A stretch of 64,000 nt of DNA from Aplidium turbinatum (Eukaryota > Chordata > Ascidiacea > Aplousobranchia > Polyclinidae): assembly GCA_918807975.1 (NCBI GenBank), contig OU964921.1, forward strand, positions 37,722,498 through 37,786,497, read 5' to 3'. The position numbers were made by a program, and so were the translations under genes. Shown one piece after another: positions 1-12,705 of this stretch; within the stretch, counting starts at the first letter, position 1, and the number at the start of each line of letters is the position of its first letter. The notes under the pieces were generated by a model. The model did not search any database. It worked only from the letters and a program-made list of their open reading frames with translations, and was not told where the DNA came from.

Positions 1-1162
1 GGGCTCGGGTCCACAAGTACCCCTGGTTCCCTCCCTGTCAACACTATTGGGTACGAATTAGCAATTTTCACCGGTTCAACATAATTGGACAGATGTGATA
101 AAATAAAAATTTAACGCAGTTGCAATAAACTACGATTGACGTTTGCTTACTTTTTAGTGATGACTAAAAATATGCTTGGAACAGCAATTATATCCTAAAT
201 TTTGGAAAATAACATATTTGCTAAAACTTGTATGCTTAGCGTTGTGTGTTAGCTCACTGTGATATTCAGCAAGCATGATACAAAAATTTACTAGCGGGTA
301 AACAAGATAGCCATCTCAGAAGCTCAGTTTTTTTTTATAGCTGAACACCCATATCTAATATTGTTCATACACTTTTCAGGTCGCAGCTCAATTCTTTAAA
401 GCTTACACTGATTTAGCGTTTGAAAACGTTAAATCAATGTAAAAATGACTGGTTTGCAGGCTGGGTTACTATCGCTTTCCTTCTAGAATGAAAGTTGTTC
501 TGAAAATGGAGATATTCTTGCAGTTTGTTGATCTCATATTTTTTTTTTTTGTAGATTCAAAAGGAAATTGATCGAGTGATAGGCCCCGATGCAAGACCAA
601 AAATGTCTCATCTTGATGAGATGCACTTCACCAAAGTAAATAGGCTACTGCCAGTTTAAGTTTGACATAGTTGAGCATTTATTTTTGCTATAACATTTTT
701 AGTTAACTTGGATAACCTTGACTAGATTGCTATCAAAAAGTCTTTAACTGGGAGTGGGTTTTAGCAAAGCGTCTTTAGTGGAATTACCAATAAGATTTAG
801 TTGGAAAATATTTCAAGTTATTTAAAATTTATTTCAAATTATTTCTATAACTCATTTCAAGTAACTTTTCTTACTATTTCGTTCAGTCATTCATCCATGA
901 AATGCTACGGTATCGAACCCCTGGTCCTCTCGGATTAGTTCACAGAACAGTCGAAGATACGGTGCTAAAGGGATACAATGTTCCAAAGGTGAAAAAAGTA
1001 TCGAAAAGAAATAAACCATGAAATCGCAACTTTGAAAAACAATTTATCTTGCATTTCACAGACATAAAAAACAAGTAGGCCTAGCATCACTTTGGTTTAC
1101 TTTTTTATACCTCACCAAACTTACTTCAATGTTTTCTTGTACCATGGAGTATGAGAACAAAT
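1..1162. repeat. Left copy of a tandem duplication spanning P450 introns and exons
   Basis: This stretch is repeated, in the same orientation and nearly base for base, at about 62890-64000, including intron sequence. The two exons it contains differ by a single synonymous base (CTA versus CTG in a leucine codon). The copies differ most around 100-160, where copy 2 has a short inverted repeat instead. The first ~50 bases belong to a dispersed repeat also found near 20.3 and 21.3 kb. Confidence 0.93.
404..464. repeat. Short palindromic repeat, copy 1
   Basis: A fold-back sequence centred at 423: the arms read TGATTTAGCGTT and AACGTTAAATCA and run on into TGTAAAAATGAC. It is a diverged member of the same short palindromic family seen complete at 5251-5338 and 6027-6104. 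It is inside a P450 intron and is carried along in the duplicated copy near 63.29 kb. Confidence 0.6.
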
Positions 1163-4100
1163 TCACCCTTTACTCAGAACTGGACAATCAAAAACAAACT
1201 TTACATAGAAACTACTGTATCTCATGTTGCATGTTATTTCTGTTGACCAGAATACGCAAGTGATGGCAAACTTTTGGGCTGTACACTTTGATCCCAAACT
1301 ATGGGATAAACCAGAAGAGTTTCGTCCGGATCGATTTCTAGATGAAAACGGAAAATTCAAAAAATCTTCATATCTCCTGTCATTTTCGCTTGGTAGGCGA
1401 TAGACCTAGTATTTTATATCTAGAAATTTACAAGCTTTGTTGAGAAACTTATAAAGATATGAATGTTGGCCATGAACTACAGACCAATCCTTTAAAAAAG
1501 CAAATTAAAAGATAGCCTCACAGCAATAATTAAAAGAAAAACACAAACTTGCAAGAAGGACCTGCAAAAAAATAGAAGAAAATATACTACGCGTGAGAGA
1601 GAATTTTGCCCACTACGTAACCTACAGTGCAATGAAATAAAGGATAAACTTTTTGGTTTTATTACTTTCACCAAAACACTCAAGTTTAACTACACTTCAG
1701 ATTTTCTTTGCAAAACACATAAAATCGTCTTTTTCAGGATTGATTGGATGTTTTGGACTTAATTTAGCTAACCTGAACAAAAACGCCTTATAGGCGAGTA
1801 AGAAGTGACATTGGACCCGGACATTTTTGATAACAACCATTTTTTGGTTGCAGGAGGCATGTCTGGTAGTCAGACCGACAATTCCAAAATTCGGCAAAAA
1901 TCGGACTTGGGGAACTGCCCCAAAACCGAATATTAAATTTTCATAGCGCGCCATCTAGCGGTTGGAAATATTTCCTCTAAGTAAAATGCAACTGATTAAG
2001 CATATACACGTAATTAACACTCACAAAAACATAAGTGTAATAATATTTTAAAAAAAGGTTGTGATCATGGGTGTCGGCAGGGAAGGGGCACTTACCCCCC
2101 TCCCCAAGATTATGATTTACATGTAATTTGCTCGAGAGTGCAATTTTCAAAAATTGTATTCGCCTTCCACGCAAACACTTTCTCATCAGGTTTTCAACCA
2201 ATTCTACTTCAGTTTTTTGATTTCTCTGAATAGTTTTGCGCCGTAGGCGCAACAACCATTTACATCATACGTTAATAGTAATTTTTTTCGCAATTTTTGC
2301 ACCTAACTACTCAAATGTTACTTTAAATTTAGAACTTTTCTTTCCTATGTTGCAGCTTACAAGATGGATTTGGCTTCAAAAATTGTGCCTTCCCAACCCC
2401 CGCTTCTCCCCCACCCCTGCATTTTTTCTGCCGATGCCCATATTTGTGACGTATTTGGCCATTTATTACAGTTTAATTATTTTCACACAATTATAATTGC
2501 CTACGTTAAAGTGTAATTCAATGTAGGCTTGATGACACTTCAACAACATTAGCAACTGAAACAAGTGGTGATACAACGTTGGCAGATGTATAATCAACGT
2601 ATATTAGAAAGATAAACGTCAGCGATTTGAGCAATTAATGCTTATCTGGAGACCATTTAATGTCGTTTATTCAGTATTATTGCTTTGCTTCAACAAAAAA
2701 GGCAGCGTACATTTAATATATGCGTTCACTTTCATTTACTAATCATTCATTGCAAAAATATTTTACTTCCAAAACTACCACAGTAACAATTTGAGGCCCC
2801 GTTCTAGGGATGCAACTATTTTTATTAAAGTAAATATATACTTCTACACTCACAGCTATTGGGTATCTAACACTCTAAAAGTGATGAATTTTCACACTGA
2901 GCTTCACAAGCACAGTGAATATTGCATTTAAAGGCTTTCTTGGAGCAACCACAAAATGTGCATAAACGCTTAGCGCTCCTGCAATTGCACCTAATTTCTT
3001 TCAAAAAGGTTTTGAGTGCACATTCATTATCTGTCATTATTGGGACCCGACCAGAAGCTGTTTCCTTGTATCCATAGAAAGTAAGATTCAGCACAGTTTT
3101 CAAATGACGACATGTTGACACTTGATGATGCGCACGAAGGCTGTAAAAGTAGCATGCTCTACTTGTTGCAGGTATTCTTTCAACTGATATATATTGTGAG
3201 GATACAGCGTAATGGTAGCGCAATAAATTCAAAGTATTCATGGAAAACACTTGCTTATACAAAATTTGGGAGAATTCTTCTCCAATTCTGGAAATGTATT
3301 TTCTTTTAAAACTTCCTTGTTTCCGAAGGTGGCACATTTACGTTGCACTTTGTCCAGACCTTTCAAGATTTTAAAAACTTTTACTTTTCCCGTTTCGTAA
3401 AAGCAGGATGTTGTATCGCATCCAGAGAACGCGTGGCAAAATAGCAAAGATCGGCACATATTTTCTCCGAGAGCAAGCTGAGCTCGACGAATGGAAATTT
3501 TCGCGTTAGACATTTTCATGTAAATGCAGTTTCCGCATGGTGCGTGATAAAGCAAAAGGATGAGTACATCAGTATCGTCAGCCATCACAGTTAGCCTGTA
3601 CTTGACCATAGGTTTCATGTTCTTCCAGAACCTTACGGACCATAGCAACATCAGCGTCTCTTTCTCCTTTGGCCTTGTCCACAATAAAGTCATTACTACT
3701 AAGATTATCCTAAAGTAAGTTTATAAATTGTTACGTTTATTTGATAAAAATGCGGGTTTATTTGCCGGAATGGGTATGTCTAAGCGAATTGCTACGTTGG
3801 GACAAGATGTGGTCAGCTTTTGCTCTGCTCCTTTGGTTGTTTGAATATCACAATTGTCAAAAACAACTCTGATATTGGTATTTTCCCGCGTAGGCTACAA
3901 GATATTGAATGAACATTTCAAGTAATTTTTTCATATTCCAGGAAAGTCAGTGAATGAAAGCACAGCCATCAAATACAATCGAAATACAAGATAATCGAGA
4001 ATTAGTGCACAAAATATTCTCATTTTGCAAGATTATGTATTTGAACAATGCAGATGTCTGAGACTTTCGTATACTTCCGTTATCTGAGAAAAGTGATGGT

Positions 4101-6938
4101 GGAACATTGGCAAGTTCATACGAAAATTTGTCCGGTTCCAATGACCCCGGCAAACAGTCTATAGACAGAAATTTGTGAAAGATTTCGGTGAATGACATGT
4201 GTATTGTGTATCTCTTTATCTTCATATTTTAAGGCTTTTCGCATAACGGCAAATGTACTTGCTTGGTCAGATCTTTTCAGCGAAATCTCTTTCAGTTTCT
4301 TTCCACATATTATGCGAATAATATTGTTACCAATAATTAAGACGTTATCCATATTTACACGAGTATCAGCAATAATGCCCTGTTGAAACGTTGTAGCCTA
4401 CAAATCTTCTCCATCGTTTTTGGCAAAGATTTCGTTGCATACACAGTTTTCCATAAATCATCTAAACCACTTCTTTCCATCAGTTTGCATCCTGCTCCGA
4501 GAAAGGACATCAGTTGATGAAAACCACCAAGTTGCAAGTGAACATTTTTGAAAATACCAAAATTGTCCTGTTTAAGTGTTTAATTTTGAATGCTCTGAAG
4601 TAGAGGGGTTGGTCAAACGTTAGCGGTGTACAACGTATGTTCATTTTTCTCGCTTGGTCTTGAACGAATATCATTGTATTGTAAACAGCTTCATCTGTTG
4701 CGGGATTAAGCGGTATCATAGGATTAAATGATACTGACGAAACCTGAAACTCACCTTGAACTACATTAGCCATGAACCCTTGCCATTGTACTGGCTTAGA
4801 ATTGAATATGTTTGAACACAGCCATAGAGTGTCAAGCAATCCATGGTGCGTAAATAACACGCAAGAGACGTTCAGCTGCTTGATTCGTATGTCTTTCCAA
4901 GTACCTGTCTTTGCACCAGTATACGACTTGACTAAATTGCCAAAATTGCCTGATTCTAGTAGTTTAGTTGCACTGACGTGTTGTTCTTTTTCAATAACTA
5001 GTGGTCGAGTTGCCATTCTTGGTGTTTGACAATTTATAATGCCCATCACATGAATTGTATCATGAGTTCATGACCTGTCAGACTATCTTCGTTAAAATCG
5101 AAGTTATCTGCTACCCACTGACAGAAAAAGCCGGGATGACTTGTACAGTCCATTACCTCATCCGTATTATCACCATTCGCTTGGCTTACAGTAGCTGATC
5201 GTTTAAACGCTATTACTTGATCATAACTTGCACAAAGACCAAGGGATGGTCCCAGCCAACAAAATCCGTCATTTTTACATTGATTCAACGTCTAAAGACG
5301 TTGAATCAATGTAAAAATGACAGATTTTGCTGTCTGGGGTAGTACATCCAAGAGAATACTCGATCTTGTGACCTGATGTATAAAAATGCCAATTGACTAT
5401 AAAAGTCTCGCGACATTGCATCGACGTAAGAATGGCTACCTATGTAACGACCTATTTCTTCAGGTAAGTATTTTTGTGCAGCTTTAGCGATGATGCAATG
5501 GATTTAATGACTTGGCTGGTATGATGTTATAGTTGTTATCCAACTCCTTAATTATGCTTTTTCTGAAATCTTTTCTTTGTGAAAGTTCAAGATATAACTC
5601 ATTACCTACTGTAATTTTATGTGTCCGTAATTTTCATGTTCGTCAGATTCGTTGTAACAGACGAAATTACATTTTCCGAAATCTATCTTAGTTAATTAGC
5701 ACTTTCTAGAATTTTACAACCACTTCACTGTGGGATGGCACAACGGGTAAGGCGTTGGCTTTCCAATTATGCAAACCTGGTTCGACTCCCGGCTTCAGCT
5801 GGTTGTTGAAAACATCGCTCATCTCTACCTAGGGTGTAATAAATTGGGTGGGCATAACTGCTGCAGGAAAGGCGACCGAGAGAAAGGAACTGGCCACCCT
5901 ACTTTCCTTAGTGCCACAGGCTTAGTACAATGAGGACCTTATCTTCTCATACCCAACACTTGAATCAAGTATGGGACCACCTTTTTACATTATCACTGGA
6001 GCCTAAATTCTGTTACATGACGCACTCAGCAAACAAAATATGTTATTTTGCGTCGATTCAACGTTGCCAGACGTTGAGTCAACGTAAAATAGCAAATTTT
6101 GCTGAAGGGTAATTCTAGACACTATGTTAATCATCCTTGTTTCACTTGAAATTCGGGAATTAGCACGACAGAAAATACATAAATTTTTCTTCCGCTAGAT
6201 GGCGCGCCGATCAATAATTGCCCCAGTGAAAAAGGTCTTTCCCCATGTCCGAATTTTGCCGAATTTTAAATTTGGGGTGTCAAACAGGTAACCCATCTTT
6301 TTATGAAGAAAAATGGTTGTTATCAAAAATGTCCGGGTCCGGCTATTTTTATGTCAATTCTTACTCGCCTATTAGATATCAATGAATAGTTAATCAAGTC
6401 GGATGCATCTTTAATAACTTTAAAAAAAAACGTTAACTTTTGCATACATATAAGCATTTTGACGCAGGCTATTGTACGCATTACTACTTTTTTGATGTTT
6501 TTAAAATTAGGAACAAGATATTGCATGGGCGAAGGCATTGCAAGAATGGAATACTTCCTTTTTCTTGTCGTTACTCTTCAAAGGTTTCATTTGGAGCCTG
6601 CCTCGACAGATGCTCCACCGCTTTCAGAGGAATGTGAAAAGTATGTTACTTTCAAACATAAAAATAATATACAATGCTCTGCTTTAAGTTCTGTGCTGAG
6701 ATTGTGGCAAAATTTTCAATAAACTACGGTACTTTACAATTAAAAAAAAAAAAAAAATGTTTTAGCAAAGTAGCCTAGGCTAAAGAAAAACTTTTATAGT
6801 TTAAAATGTTGTTGTATTCATTGTGTTCAAAGGTCTGGCCAGTTCCTAACGGTACCAAGTTTCAAAATGAAGGTGAAAGAAAGGTTTTGCAGAGCCAAGT
6901 CAATCAAGGAATATCAAGACTCAATGTGGGACGATTAA
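555..6938 (+). CDS. Cytochrome P450 (CYP2-like), gene 1, 3' part, five exons
   Basis: Haem-thiolate mono-oxygenase, expected on the ER membrane and oxidising small hydrophobic substrates. Five exons join in frame at GT-AG sites: 555-635 (IQKEIDRVIGPDARPK), 887-988 (ExxR motif as EMLR), 1251-1392 (PERF region, EEFRPDRFLDENG), 6511-6640 (haem loop) and 6833-6938 (FLTVPSFKMKVKERF, stop at 6936-6938). The haem motif FSLGTRYCMG spans the 1392/6511 junction, with the glycine codon split g|ga, and supplies the axial cysteine. AATAAA follows at 6989. The N-terminal half lies upstream of the window. The 5.1-kb intron holds an Academ-like transposon. The conserved motifs are intact, so the gene looks functional. 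CYP2 clan is inferred from exon wording; the subfamily cannot be given. Confidence 0.9.
2867..5288 (-). pseudogene. Academ-like transposase gene with XPG-like nuclease and Cys-rich tail, broken
   Basis: Blocks read down the - strand: 5288-5046, 5049-4510 (ends ...TPLTFDQPLYFRAFKIKHL), 4537-4355 (LGGFHQLMSFLGAG, SGLDDL), 4352-3947, 3693-3238 (ADDTDVLILLLYHAPCG, then HAFSGCDTTSCF) and 3337-2867, which ends in a cluster of nine cysteines around CNCRSAKRLCTFCGC. The DTDV and SGCDT motifs resemble the acidic residues of FEN1/XPG nucleases, and the final cluster resembles a Cys8 finger. The blocks lie in different frames, so there are several frameshifts or introns and it is most likely dead. The neighbouring P450 exons show none of this decay. 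The family is recognised from recurrent invertebrate proteins; the Academ label is an inference. Confidence 0.6.
5251..5338. repeat. Short palindromic element, complete copy
   Basis: Nearly perfect fold-back over its whole length. The outer arms are CCAGCCAACAAAATC and GATTTTGCTGTCTGG. The inner arms, containing TTACATTGATTCAACGTC and its complement, meet at a 3-4 bp centre. It carries no gene. It lies inside the transposon at the N-terminal end of the transposase remnant. Confidence 0.85.
5728..5935 (+). mobile_element. tRNA-derived SINE
   Basis: Pol III promoter boxes are visible: an A-box-like TGGCACAACGGGTAAGG at 5735 and a B box GGTTCGACTCC at about 5779. An unrelated body and a weak tail follow. 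It is nested in the intronic transposon. Ends are approximate. Confidence 0.65.
6027..6104. repeat. Short palindromic element, third copy
   Basis: The arms CAGCAAACAAAATA... and ...AGCAAATTTTGCTG enclose an inner inverted repeat GATTCAACGT / ACGTTGAGTC around TGCCAG. Same plan as the copy at 5251-5338. Confidence 0.8.
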
Positions 6939-6944
6939 ACTTCG

Positions 6945-9890
6945 AAGATGGAAAATCTTTAGAAATAATCAAAGCAGTTATGAACTGAAATAAATAAGCT
7001 AATGTCAATTAACAAACAATGAGAACATTTTAGCAATAAAAACTTCAAAGTAAATTTTGTCTTAAAGCTACAATTGATGAACCTGATAAGAAAAACAACG
7101 AGTTTTTTTTATAGACCAGCGTCATTGTAACTTATACGTTTGATGGTGTAACTGTAGTAAGACTTAAGAATTTTTCAACTTTAGTGGACAAACGGCTGGC
7201 CTCGAATGGCACCGGCAAACGAATGGCACAAAACTTCATTTTTTTAGCACTGAGCACTACATCAATTGGTTTCGGATAATAATGCACTCAGCTTCACTGA
7301 AACTGTCTGTCGTGTGAAGCTTTAAAAGCAACGCATATCTGCGAGGGATACGCGATATGCAAAATCTCAAACTGTCATTACTGGCGTTGTTGTAACAATT
7401 TGGAAACTTTTTTAGTTGCAATCAAACTGCACAAATGCACATATACTACGACTGCGCTGGATATCTTACTTCGGCAGAATTTACCTTTACAAGTCAAGAC
7501 GACGCACGCTGTCTTTGTAGCTCGATGTCAACCCGTCCTACACAAACGGTAAACGAAATCAGCACAATTTCTTTTGTTAAGCTTGGGTTTCGTAACGTTT
7601 TCAAGGGGCTCGGGAGTTTGAAGAAACCACCACGTATTCCTTGGATTTGTGGTCCGAGGATTTTATTGCTACCGGGCCCAAATTATTCTTTCAACGGCCT
7701 TGTTAGCTTGTCTGCTTTCTTTTGACTTATTGGTCTTGCAGGTTAAAAAAGGGACTTTGTTCGGTATGGGCGACAAAGTTTTAGAATTCATGCCGTGTCA
7801 ACTACAAAAACTTAAAAAAGCTTGGATAGTCTGTCAGCACCTGCTACTGCATGTTTTCTTTATCATAAGCGATTTAAGTAAGCTGCATATTTTTATTGTT
7901 CCTACGAGCCGCATGCCACCCGCACTTTGGGCACCCCTGTAGTGGACTGTCATCACCACAGTTTAAAAAAGCCAATGGACAAACTCGTCCATTTTCAAAC
8001 CGGTCAAGTACACATCTAAAAAATCCTTAGGAACTCGTGATGATTCAACAACAATAGCTGCAATTATAGTGATGGTCAAGGGCATGGCATCAAGAAACAA
8101 AAAATACTGTACATCTTCACAAAAACGTATCTACTTTGTTCGCTTGCACTGTACAAATTGAATGCTTGCCGCGTATTACTTAGTAAAGATGAGGTTTTGA
8201 TGATTGCTTTTATTGGTCAATAAGAATGCAATAGTATTTCAGTGTATTCAAATACGAACAATTTGTGAATTCATTTGAATATAAATAATCTTCAATTCTT
8301 TATTTTTAATCAAACACAAATATTACATTTGAATATCTATTAATTTGTAGGCTACTACTGTTTTGTCTAAAGTGGCTGCTAAACTTAAATGCTTTGAACT
8401 TTAATGGTTACTTTGCAGCTTGCCCTTATTGCTTACCTTTCTACAGTGCAGTATTAATCTTATATTGTAAATTGTAAATGTATATTTTGTTCTTTTTGCA
8501 ATGCATTATAAAGCAGGTTATGTTTTCGCCAACACAAATAAATTACTGTAATAGTTAAGACTAGCAATTACCAATTCGACAAACACTGGACACAAACGTG
8601 CAAAGACAGACAAAATTATAAAGATATGAGGAAGGCGTTCATCCGGCAGTGGAACAACAGTGGCTGACAATGATGATGATGGTGACTAGGCTACTGTATG
8701 TGAAAATGCAGTGCATTTTCCATTTTCAAAATAAAATCTTTTAAAATAAAACAAAACTACAAACAAGGACAAATTGCTAAATCAAGCAGACAAATTAAGT
8801 CACTAAACAAAAAGCCTATGCCCTCACAGACAATTTTTTGTAGTTAATTTCATAACACCAACAAGCAGACAGCACTCCTTGGTATAATTTGCACTACAAT
8901 TTATAGGCAACTTGACATTAGACTTTTCATAGTAACATACAAAGTACTTTTACTACAAAGCACATAGTAAGTTACATGTACAAGATCGTACAAAATCATT
9001 GAATGGACGTAATCGATAAAAATACAGTATATCCACAGTAAAAATCTTTCGTGTTGAATGTATTTTTGTTACTCAAAAAAGCTTAACTGAGTTTATAATT
9101 TGAAAGATAATTGCTAGAAGAATGTCTATAATGTTTTGACCTCAAAAATGCTTATCCAGTGAATTTTTGATAGAAATAGTTTAGGCTAAATTTCTACATT
9201 ATCTGTTTTGAACATGCTCACAAGTTTCAGTTTACAAAAAATGTTAAACTTTGAAAGTTGCAAAGAGAAGGATTTTCAAAATTAAAATAATCTGAGACAA
9301 GGATGAGGATGAGTTAGAAATAGCTGAGTTGATGTATCGGCGGGTTGAATGAAATTAAAAAAAAAATAGTGTGTAAGAGATCTTAAACATCTCGTTGTAG
9401 CTTAGCCAAAAATCCAAGATAAAAAACACATTTTGATATTGACTAGCTTAAAAATAAGTTGCAGTTTATGTTTATAAACAAGCCTGGACAACTGTTAGAT
9501 TAGACTGACACAAAATTTTAAAGCAATATTTAAAAAATTATTAATGTAGCCTATACAGGTAAACAAGTAGGTTATCATTGCAAAAAGTTTGGACAAAATT
9601 CTTCAAAAAACGTATTACTAAAAACGCAACTTTGTCAAAAGTTGGCCATAATAGTCACAACGAAATTGCAGAATCATCAAAGCGTCGAAAAGAAATAATA
9701 AAAAAGAGTTTTTGTCACTTCTTCAAGTCAATATTTAATAAACTTATGACTTCGGACTGATGCGATTTTCGTAAAAAAGTAATTTTCTTAAACCATAGAC
9801 AAATATAACGTAAAGATAAACTATAAATTACGAAAACCCAAAACGGTTATATCCGAAGAGGTTTTTAATTTATAGTTTATCTTCCCTTTA
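6945..9890. other. Gene-free stretch downstream of P450 gene 1
   Basis: No convincing coding region, RNA gene or complete mobile element is seen. Short open frames at 7435-7942 match nothing I recognise. About 7640-7710 reads, in reverse, like the CCGGGCCC/AACGGCC repeat end found at 20163-20215. The sequence is otherwise AT-rich and low in complexity. Confidence 0.6.
9813..9883. repeat. 18-bp perfect inverted repeat
   Basis: The arm AAGATAAACTATAAATTA (9813-9830) is followed 35 bp later by its exact complement (9866-9883). It ends ten bases before the SINE. Possibly a worn transposon end; no gene content. Confidence 0.75.
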
Positions 9891-10700
9891 GTCCGTTAGC
9901 TCAATGGTTAGGCTACGCGCCCGGCTCAAGATCACACAGTGCTGGTTCGACTCTCGGGGTGTGCGCTTGAACAAAGCATTTCAGAACTGCTCTCCATTCA
10001 GATGGAATAATTCCCCGGCAACAAGACTTCAACAATCGAAAAACTTCACTCGGTCAATTTCGGTAACCGGCCCTGCGTCAAGAGCCTCTGCAAGCAGGGG
10101 CGGATCCAGGTATTAACGTTAGGGGGGGCGATGTCATGGACATTCAGGAAAGTGATCAGCCCGGCACAAACAACGACGGGGGTCTCCCCTGAAAAAGTTA
10201 GGTTGAATTTGGTGCGTTCTGAGAGCATTTCGAACACAAATTATGAGAAATTCTATAACTTAAAAAACCCTCAACAATGCTGTTGTTTAACAAAGGGAGA
10301 GATGAAGAGCTGATGTGCCCTTGCCATGTCAAGTTGAAGCCTGAACAACCTAGGTTTTACTCTTGATTGTTTCACAGCAGTTTAAATATTGACCACGGCA
10401 AAATAATAATAGATTATTCTGTCTTTGCAATGTCACATTGTCACAGCATAATATTGAGGTTGTTGTAGACTTACTGTATTACTTCGAGATTTTATTCCTC
10501 TGACAAGTTTTGAATTGTTATAAAGAACAATGAGGAAAGGTTATGCATACATTCAACATAATGATGAGAAACAAAAGTGGGGGCCAGGTCAAAACACTGG
10601 GTCATGTTCCACCCCCCGTAGAATCGCCACCATAGGATAGGTATCGATTGTAAATTTTTATTTTGGACCAGCGAAACACTACAATTTGTGCAATAGAATG

Positions 10701-12436
10701 TAGTGTTGGGCGATATTGAAAAAATCAAAACGATACGATATTTGAAAAAATACTCGATATTTCGATACTTTTCGATATTTTTGTTCTAATTAAAGGCATA
10801 CTTAATGAAAATTTCAAACGGGAATTAAGCATTAAAATGAGTAAACTGAACATTCAAGAATACATTTCAAAAAAAATTACCGAAAAAAAAAAATTTGTTT
10901 TTAATGGCGCTGGTAAGGCCCAAAGTCCAATGTTTCATTTATTTTCATTTTTTTCAAAATGACCAAAAAGTGCAAACACTGCTCGAGAATACGTCACTAA
11001 AGACAGCAATAACAAAAGCCACGTTACCACATCTGATGTTTTGAGCAAACTGTCTGATGTTTTGATGTTGAAATGTGTTGTTTTGATGTACATACATACA
11101 TACATACTAATAGCCTACAGTCAAATCGCCCGCAGTAACAATTATTGCGAGATTAGCTGATTGCTATAGTCTTTAGTGACGTAACTGTACAGTCGCACGC
11201 TTTGCTGCTCAGGCCAATTTCGTTTTGAAAGCTCTGACAAAAGCACGCACGCAATGGTGGTCAGACCGCAATGGGGCAAAATTTTATTGAAAATCGTTTT
11301 ATGGTAGCATGTTAAACACAAAGAACGTGGAAAATCGCAAAGTCAGGTTTTTCCTTTAGTATCCCTTTAAGAAAAGAGTTTCTCAGTCTTCGAAATTAGT
11401 GTCGGGTTGCTGCTCAAGGTGATTGCCGACGCAGATGCATGAATGGCGCATTAGCGTCGGCATTAAAAATGCCGAGGCCACACGAGCGCTTGTAAGGTTA
11501 GGATTAGACAATTAGACATTCCTCCTAGTCGTTATGCCACAACCATAGATTTGCTCCTTAGTCAACACCCTGATGGAGCTCTGCGAAAGAAGCGTGTGGA
11601 TGGGTATCAAAGCACGAAAGCGGCAAAACGTGGACGACGCTTCATTGTGAACGGCGAAGACAGTGTAGATTTACAGCCAAGTGATGAGCCTCCTGATTTG
11701 TCCGATTCCAGTGATGACACGACAACCTCATCCTCCGATACAGCATCTGATGATTCCGATTCTGACATCTAGTTCTTCATCAAACAGACTTTGTGTTGCT
11801 CGCAGTAGCCTATCCCAATTGTGCCGAAATTATATTAGTGCATACGTAAATCGAGACAATCTTCTCGCAGGGAGCTATTAATTTGTTACCGGTACTTGGT
11901 TGAGCAATTAACGTTATTTTATGATAATTCAACGTCGCTAGATGTCGAATTAATGTAAAACAAACGTAAAATTCTTATTGGGCATTGTTGTTACGCAATA
12001 TAAGCCGCCGGGAAAATTAAATCGATTTGTGCCGACTCGAACGTTGAATCAACCCAAAATTAACTTTCTTTTCCTCCCCGTGAGTTATTCAACGTGAATT
12101 ACCGTAACAGCGAGCGTATCGCGCTGTTTAGTTTATCGCTACTTTTGGTATTATTACATCACAACAAATCAAACAGTGCGGTCGTGATAGACTACTCCAG
12201 TATATTTTTCGCTTCTCATTTTACATGTCTTGGTACAATTTTTTTCGTAATAAACGTTCACAGCAATTGCCGAGGCAATTTCAACTTTTTCCGTTTGGCC
12301 TCGGCAACGTTTTTGTAAGGGTTTGCAGTTACGAGTTAGGGCTGTAATAGTTAAAATATCGAACGATATTGAAATAAATATCGATATTGAAAAGATATCG
12401 TATCGTATCGAAAATTCGATATATCGCCCAACACTA
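10701..12436. mobile_element. Nested hAT element with TIR TAGTGTTGGGCGATAT
   Basis: The ends TAGTGTTGGGCGATAT (10701) and its complement (to 12436) are flanked by a perfect 8-bp duplication, ATAGAATG (10693-10700, 12437-12444). TATCGATA-like subterminal repeats follow each end. No transposase is seen. A third element, beginning CAGTCTTCGAAATTAG, lies inside at about 11384-12320. A short acidic, Ser/Asp-rich open frame (11551-11772) falls within that inner element and is of unknown meaning. Confidence 0.92.
11384..12320. mobile_element. TCGAAATT-type element, inner copy
   Basis: It starts CAGTCTTCGAAATTAG, and its right part (about 11895-12320) is homologous, in reverse, to 40905-41345. Both copies share the TTGGCCTCGGCAACG end region and the AATTGCCGAGGCAATT stretch. 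The right terminus is worn away here, so the end is approximate and no target duplication is claimed. Confidence 0.6.
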
Positions 12437-12705
12437 ATAGAATGGCAGTTAAACATAGCTAAATGACGACCAAAAGGATATAACCTTCCTTAAAACGTGT
12501 CATGCACAGTCGCTGCACCAGACAAAGAAAGAAACTAACAATAACAGAAACAACTATTTCTGGACTTCACAAATAAAACGAAAATAAAAAAGCTACTTTG
12601 CCGGTATACGGGTGATACTAACAGGCGTCGTACCTTTGACTACAACACAAAGTCAAGTTTGCGGTTTCTACTATTGGCAAATCGATGTATCACGGAGTGT
12701 GTCAA

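Larger units (their letters stand above)
1791..6371 (-). mobile_element. Academ-like DNA transposon, decayed, in the P450 intron
   Basis: The ends, 1791-1970 and 6185-6371, are imperfect inverted copies of one another over about 190 bp. They begin TAGGCGAGTAAGAA and both contain a GCGCGCCATCTAGCGG block. A TTA flanks both sides (1788-1790 and 6372-6374), matching a 3-bp target duplication; TA would also fit. Inside, on the - strand, are broken reading frames for a large protein with an XPG/FEN-like nuclease region and a cysteine cluster. As I recall, that combination plus a 3-4 bp target duplication is what defines the Academ superfamily. A SINE and two short palindromic repeats are nested inside it. 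Confidence 0.6.

Noticed and set aside
6806-6988. 60-residue frame over the last P450 exon
   Set aside because: The spliced P450 frame (FLTVPSFKMK, stop at 6936) uses a different phase and explains the conservation.
7435-7942. Host exons between the P450 and the SINE
   Set aside because: Overlapping frames with no splice logic, no known motif, and partial similarity to a dispersed repeat end.
11551-11772. Acidic Ser/Asp-rich 73-residue frame as a gene
   Set aside because: Lies inside a nested mobile element, low complexity, no recognisable domain or splice context.
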